A DNA stretch of 64,000 bases from Streptomyces spinoverrucosus. Its GTDB lineage: Bacteria; Actinomycetota; Actinomycetes; Streptomycetales; Streptomycetaceae. Where the stretch lies: assembly GCF_015712165.1 (NCBI RefSeq), contig NZ_JADPZX010000001.1, forward strand, positions 5,468,001 through 5,532,000, given 5' to 3'. The notes beneath the pieces were generated by a model. That model saw nothing but the letters and a program-made list of their open reading frames with translations. It ran no database searches and was not told where the DNA came from. This document shows, one piece after another, positions 60,458 to 64,000 of this stretch. The position numbers and the translations under genes are program-made. Position 1 is the first letter of the stretch, and the number at the start of each line of letters is the position of its first letter.

Positions 60458-61662
60458 TCCGCGCGTACAAGTTCCTCCTGCGCCCCACGGCCCGTCAGAC
60501 GGCCGCGCTCGGCGAGATGCTGCGGGATCACTGCTCCCTCTACAACGGCGCGTTGCAGGAACGCCGGGACGCCTACCGGCACACCTCGAAAACCAGCGTC
60601 CGCTACGGCGACCAGTCCGCGCAGCTCAAGGAGATCCGCGCGTTCGATCCCGAGCGGCAGGGCCGCTGGTCGTTCTCCTCCCAGCAGGCCACCCTGCGCC
60701 GTCTGGACAAGGCGTTCGCCGCGTTCTTCCGCCGGGTCAAGGCCGGGCAGACTCCCGGCTACCCCCGGTTCAAGGGCGCCGGCCACTTCGACACTGTCAC
60801 CTTCCCCAAGGACGGTGACGGCTGCCGCTGGGACTCCACTGCCCACGACGCGACCACCCGCGTCCGCCTCCAGGGCGTCGGACACGTCCGCGTGCACCAG
60901 CACCGGCCCGTGCGGGGCCGCGTCAAGACGATCAGCGTGAAGCGCGAGGGGAACCGCTGGTACGTCGTCCTCTCCTGCGACAACGTGCCCGCTGAGGAAC
61001 TGCCGCCCACCGGGGGAAACGTCGGTATCGACATGGGCGTCGCTCACTTCCTGACCACCTCGGACGGCGAACACGTCGCCAACCCGCGCTTCCTGAAGGC
61101 GATGGCCGACGAGCTGGCCGAAGCGCAGCGGCACCTCGCGACGTTCCCGAAGCGGACCCGGCAGCGCACCAAGCACCACCGCGCCGCCGCCCGGAAGGTC
61201 GCCAAGCTGCACGCCAGGATCCGGCGGCAGCGCGCCGACTTCCACCACAAGACCGCCCGCGCGCTCGTCGCCGGCCACGACGTGATCGCGCACGAGCGGC
61301 TGAGTACGGCGGGCATGACCAAGAGCCCCGCACCCAAGGCCGACCCAGACGCGCCCGGCGGCTTCCTGCCCAACGGTGCTGCCGCGAAGGCCGGACTCAA
61401 CCGCAGCATCCTCGACGCGGGTTGGGCGCAGTTCCTCGCAATCCTGGCGAACAAGGCTGAGAGTGCCGGTCGCCTGGTGGTTGCGGTGGACGCGCGCAAC
61501 ACCTCCCGCACGTGCCCCGAGTGCGGGCACCTCGCGAAGGAGAACCGCGCCACCCAAGCGAGGTTCGAATGCACGGCGTGCGGGTTCGCGGCGAACGCGG
61601 ACCACGTCGGCGCGACGAACGTCCTCAACAGGGCCGGGCCGGCCCTCTGCGCGGCGGCTTAG
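60454..61662 (+). CDS. tnpB: TnpB RNA-guided endonuclease of the IS200/IS605 element
   Basis: From GTG 60454 the product has 402 aa. The RuvC triad is intact: Asp193 in NVGIDMGVAHF, Glu281 in VIAHERLST, and Asp383 in NADHVGATNV. A zinc ribbon (Cys354, Cys357, Cys373, Cys376 in TCPECGH and FECTACGF) lies between the second and third. By family knowledge it is guided by an RNA made from the 3' part of tnpB and the right end. The GTG overlaps the tnpA stop. Confidence 0.94.
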   Translation: MIRAYKFLLRPTARQTAALGEMLRDHCSLYNGALQERRDAYRHTSKTSVRYGDQSAQLKEIRAFDPERQGRWSFSSQQATLRRLDKAFAAFFRRVKAGQTPGYPRFKGAGHFDTVTFPKDGDGCRWDSTAHDATTRVRLQGVGHVRVHQHRPVRGRVKTISVKREGNRWYVVLSCDNVPAEELPPTGGNVGIDMGVAHFLTTSDGEHVANPRFLKAMADELAEAQRHLATFPKRTRQRTKHHRAAARKVAKLHARIRRQRADFHHKTARALVAGHDVIAHERLSTAGMTKSPAPKADPDAPGGFLPNGAAAKAGLNRSILDAGWAQFLAILANKAESAGRLVVAVDARNTSRTCPECGHLAKENRATQARFECTACGFAANADHVGATNVLNRAGPALCAAA

Positions 61663-61713
61663 CCACCGACGCAGGAAGCCCGCGCGTTTACGCGTGGGTG
61701 GAGTCACGATGCG

Positions 61714-62679
61714 TCACTGCTCCTCTCTGGGGTGGTCCTGCGGGTCCTCGTGGGACAGGGCTCTTACGGTGCGGGACGGGCTGGGTCGGCCCAAATGTCC
61801 GGCCATCCACACGCTGGTCGCGGTGAGACGGCCGAGATCGACGCCGGTGTCGATGCCGAGGCCGTGCAGCATCCACACGAGGTCCTCGGTGGCGAGGTTG
61901 CCGGTGGCGCTCCTGGCGTACGGGCAGCCGCCGAGGCCGCCCGCCGAGGCGTCGACCGTCGTGACGCCGTGCTGGAGCGCGGCCAGGGTGTTGGCCAGGG
62001 CCTGGCCGTAGGTGTCGTGGAAGTGCACGCCGAGGGCGGTGGTGGGGATGTGGTCGGCGTTGAGGGCGGTGAGCAGTTCGGTGACGTGTCCGGGGGTCGC
62101 CACGCCGATGGTGTCGCCGAGGCTCAGCTCGTCGCAGCCCATGTCCAGCAGGGCCTTGCAGACCCTGACGACCTGGTGGACCGGGACGGGGCCTTCCCAG
62201 GGGTCGCCGAAGCACATGGACAGATAGCCGCGGACGTGGACCTGTTCGGCCTTCGCCCGGGTCACCACCGGGTCGAACATGGCCAGGGCCTCGTCGACCG
62301 TGCGGTTGAGGTTGGCCTTCGCGAAGGACTCGGTGGCGCTGGCGAAGACGGCGACGCGGGTGGCGCCCAGCGCCAGGGCCCGGTCCAGTCCGCGCGTGTT
62401 GGGGACGAGGACCGGGAGGGCGACCGGGAGATCGCTGACGCGCGGGAACAGCTCCTCGGCGTCCGCCAGTTGGGGCACCCACTTGGGGTGGACGAAGCTG
62501 GTGGCCTCGATCGTCGTCAGGCCCGCGTCGGCCAGCCGGCGGACGAACTCCGCCTTGACCTCGGTCGGCACCCGCGCCTTCTCGTTCTGCAGGCCGTCGC
62601 GCGCGCCGACCTCGTGGATCCGCACGCGCGCGGGCAGCCCCGGCGACGGTACGACCATGGGGAGTCCCTGCGTGCTCAC
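61714..62679 (-). CDS. Hydroxymethylglutaryl-CoA lyase
   Basis: The 321-aa protein is a DRE-TIM-type lyase: IHEVGARDGLQNEKARVPTE at the active site (RDG), EATSFVHPKWVPQLADAEEL, GVHFHDTYGQALANTLAAL (metal His pair) and GLGGCPYARSATGNLATEDL (catalytic Cys loop). It cleaves HMG-CoA to acetoacetate and acetyl-CoA, the last step of leucine breakdown. Its start overlaps the carboxylase stop by 4 bp. An IS element lies immediately beyond its stop. Confidence 0.94.
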   Translation of the reverse strand: MSTQGLPMVVPSPGLPARVRIHEVGARDGLQNEKARVPTEVKAEFVRRLADAGLTTIEATSFVHPKWVPQLADAEELFPRVSDLPVALPVLVPNTRGLDRALALGATRVAVFASATESFAKANLNRTVDEALAMFDPVVTRAKAEQVHVRGYLSMCFGDPWEGPVPVHQVVRVCKALLDMGCDELSLGDTIGVATPGHVTELLTALNADHIPTTALGVHFHDTYGQALANTLAALQHGVTTVDASAGGLGGCPYARSATGNLATEDLVWMLHGLGIDTGVDLGRLTATSVWMAGHLGRPSPSRTVRALSHEDPQDHPREEQ

Positions 62680-64000
62680 GAGGCCACCTCCTCGGTCGGC
62701 GTGATGACGGCGAGGACCTGGTCCATGGCAACCGTGGTGCCGGGGCCGACGTCCAGCTCGGCGACCGTGCCGGCGTGCGGGGCGGAGATGACGTGCTCCA
62801 TCTTCATCGCCTCCACCACCAGCAGACTCTGACCGGCGCTCACCTCGTCACCCACCGCCACCTTCACGACCGTGACCGTCCCCGGCATCGGCGCGGTGAG
62901 CGAGTCGGCGCCGGAGTGGGCGGCGCGGGAGAGGGACGCCTCGACCGGGTCGTGGTCGCGCACGTGCCAGGCGTCGCCGTCGCGGCCGATCCAGTCGGCG
63001 GCGCGGTGGAAGGTGTGGCGGACGCCGTCGAGGGTGACGCTGACGTGGGTGTCGGTGACGGTGTGGGTGCCGCGCGGGCGGTGCGTGACGGGTTCGAGTC
63101 CCGGCACGCGGACGTCGAAGGCCACGGGAGCCGACTCGCCGCCGAGCCGCCAGCCGTTCGGCACGGAGAACGGGTCGATCCAGCCCTCGGTCCGCGGCGG
63201 CCGGAGCGCTTCCAGGCGTACGGCCGCTGCCGCCTCGTACACCTCCTCCGGTACGTCCGTGGAGACGAGCGTCGCCACCTCCCGCTCGACCAGCCCGGTG
63301 TCCAGGTCGCCCGCGACGACCGCCGGATGGGCCAGCAGCCGGCGCAGGAACCCGGCGTTCGTCGGCACGCCCAGGGTCACCGTCTCGGCGAGGGCGGCGC
63401 GCAGCTTGCGCAGGGCGGTGGCGCGGTCGGGGCCGTAGGCGATGACCTTCGACAGCATCGGGTCGTAGAGGCTGCCGACCTCGGTCCCCTCGCTGAGCCC
63501 GGAGTCGGTGCGGACGCCGTCGCCCTGCGGCTCGCGCAGCCTGAGCACCGTGCCGCCGGAGGGCAGGAAGCCGCGGGTGGGGTCCTCGGCGCAGATGCGG
63601 GCCTCTATCGCGTGCCCGGCGAGGGCGATGTCGTCCTGCGCGAAGCCGAGGCGCTCGCCCGCCGCGACCCGCAGCTGCCACTCGACCAGGTCGAGGCCGG
63701 TGATGAGCTCGGTGACGGGGTGCTCCACCTGGAGACGGGTGTTCATCTCCATGAAGTAGTACGCGTTCGGATCCCCGCCGGGGACGATGAACTCGACCGT
63801 GCCCGCCCCGACGTACCCGCACGAGCGTGCCGCCTGCACGGCCGCCTCGCCCATGGCCGCGCGGGTGGCGTCGTCCAGGAGGACGCTGGGCGCCTCCTCG
63901 ATGATCTTCTGGTGGCGGCGCTGGAGGGAGCACTCGCGCTCGCCCAGGTGGACGACGCCTCCGTGGCCGTCGGCCAGGACCTGGATCTCGATGTGGCGGG
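62676..64000 (-). CDS. Biotin-dependent acyl-CoA carboxylase alpha subunit (5' end outside window)
   Basis: The frame is open to the right edge, so the N-terminus is missing; about 441 residues are visible. They include the biotin carboxylase ATP-grasp/C-terminal part (QRRHQKIIEEAPS, FMEMNTRLQVEHPVTELITG) and a C-terminal biotinyl domain with VVEAMKMEHVIS (biotinylated Lys). It probably belongs to a methylcrotonyl- or propionyl/acetyl-CoA carboxylase; the neighbouring HMG-CoA lyase and acyl-CoA dehydrogenase favour methylcrotonyl-CoA. It is the most upstream gene visible of this leftward operon. Confidence 0.93.
   Translation of the reverse strand, partial: RHIEIQVLADGHGGVVHLGERECSLQRRHQKIIEEAPSVLLDDATRAAMGEAAVQAARSCGYVGAGTVEFIVPGGDPNAYYFMEMNTRLQVEHPVTELITGLDLVEWQLRVAAGERLGFAQDDIALAGHAIEARICAEDPTRGFLPSGGTVLRLREPQGDGVRTDSGLSEGTEVGSLYDPMLSKVIAYGPDRATALRKLRAALAETVTLGVPTNAGFLRRLLAHPAVVAGDLDTGLVEREVATLVSTDVPEEVYEAAAAVRLEALRPPRTEGWIDPFSVPNGWRLGGESAPVAFDVRVPGLEPVTHRPRGTHTVTDTHVSVTLDGVRHTFHRAADWIGRDGDAWHVRDHDPVEASLSRAAHSGADSLTAPMPGTVTVVKVAVGDEVSAGQSLLVVEAMKMEHVISAPHAGTVAELDVGPGTTVAMDQVLAVITPTEEVAS

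Larger units (their letters stand above)
59885..61707 (+). mobile_element. IS200/IS605-family element with tnpA and tnpB
   Basis: The element carries overlapping tnpA and tnpB genes and imperfect-palindrome ends without target duplication, as this family does. The left end has hairpin CCCCGC-TTTA-GCGGGG (59899-59914). The right end has CCCGCGCG-TTTA-CGCGTGGG (about 61678-61697) followed by gagtcac. It lies on the plus strand, between HMG-CoA lyase and the acyl-CoA dehydrogenase, both on the minus strand. Exact boundaries are estimated from the hairpins. Confidence 0.88.

Overview
The window is high-GC actinobacterial chromosome, almost certainly Streptomyces. Coding is dense, GTG starts are frequent, and it carries the cebR-cebEFG-bglC cellobiose locus, adpA with an in-frame TTA (bldA) codon, oligoribonuclease, glmS, a complete desferrioxamine siderophore locus, and a leucine/acyl-CoA catabolic operon. 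From memory, the gene order follows, in reverse, the S. coelicolor stretch from about SCO2817 (cdgA) down to SCO2777. No search was run.

Layout. 1-5.6 kb: an Asp/Glu-racemase-family gene (cut by the left edge), a luciferase-like flavin oxidoreductase, a PAS-GGDEF-EAL c-di-GMP protein (cdgA-like), a secreted M6 metalloprotease and tRNA-Lys. 5.6-12.4 kb: a leftward cassette of a Cas4/RecB-like nuclease, an unknown 538-aa protein and an SF1 helicase, trailed by small reshuffled ORFs and bordered by an IS200/IS605 remnant; a PAP2 membrane phosphatase gene lies just upstream. 12.5-21 kb: histidine phosphatase, TPR regulator, spermidine-synthase-like protein, a 58-bp tandem repeat across a convergent gene junction, a two-component system and a secreted CBM2-GH18 chitinase-like enzyme. 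21-27.3 kb: cellobiose/cello-oligosaccharide uptake and hydrolysis with two CebR boxes.

27.3-40.2 kb is accessory DNA wedged between cebR and tRNA-His. It begins with a 40-bp tandem repeat. It holds a dehydrogenase fused to an NTF2-like domain with a divergent LysR regulator, an orphan DUF4157 protein with a toxin-like C-terminus, a leftward seven-gene operon that looks like an uncharacterised radical-SAM RiPP locus (zinc-ribbon protein, rSAM/SPASM enzyme, 55-aa Cys-containing peptide, GNAT enzyme) with a divergent XRE-TPR regulator, cutA, a frameshifted gene, a defective tRNA-like sequence, an unknown 498-aa protein, and GNAT and IS630-type remnants. No integrase is present.

40.2-51.3 kb returns to core genes: tRNA-His, orn, adpA, universal stress protein, a GPR1/FUN34-like membrane protein, glmS, a Tat-exported metallophosphoesterase, a DUF4429/SHOCT protein and a GH20 hexosaminidase. 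51.3-58.6 kb is the des locus (desABCD leftward from a perfect iron box, desF, and desE with its own iron box). 58.7-64 kb is an acyl-CoA dehydrogenase / HMG-CoA lyase / biotin-dependent carboxylase operon interrupted by an apparently intact IS200/IS605 element (tnpA, tnpB).

A dispersed intergenic repeat occurs at least four times (21.0, 44.8, 51.2 and 57.4 kb). The most novel candidate systems are the radical-SAM peptide locus at 31.7-35.1 kb, the DUF4157 effector-like protein at 30.2 kb and the nuclease-helicase cassette at 7.1-11.5 kb.
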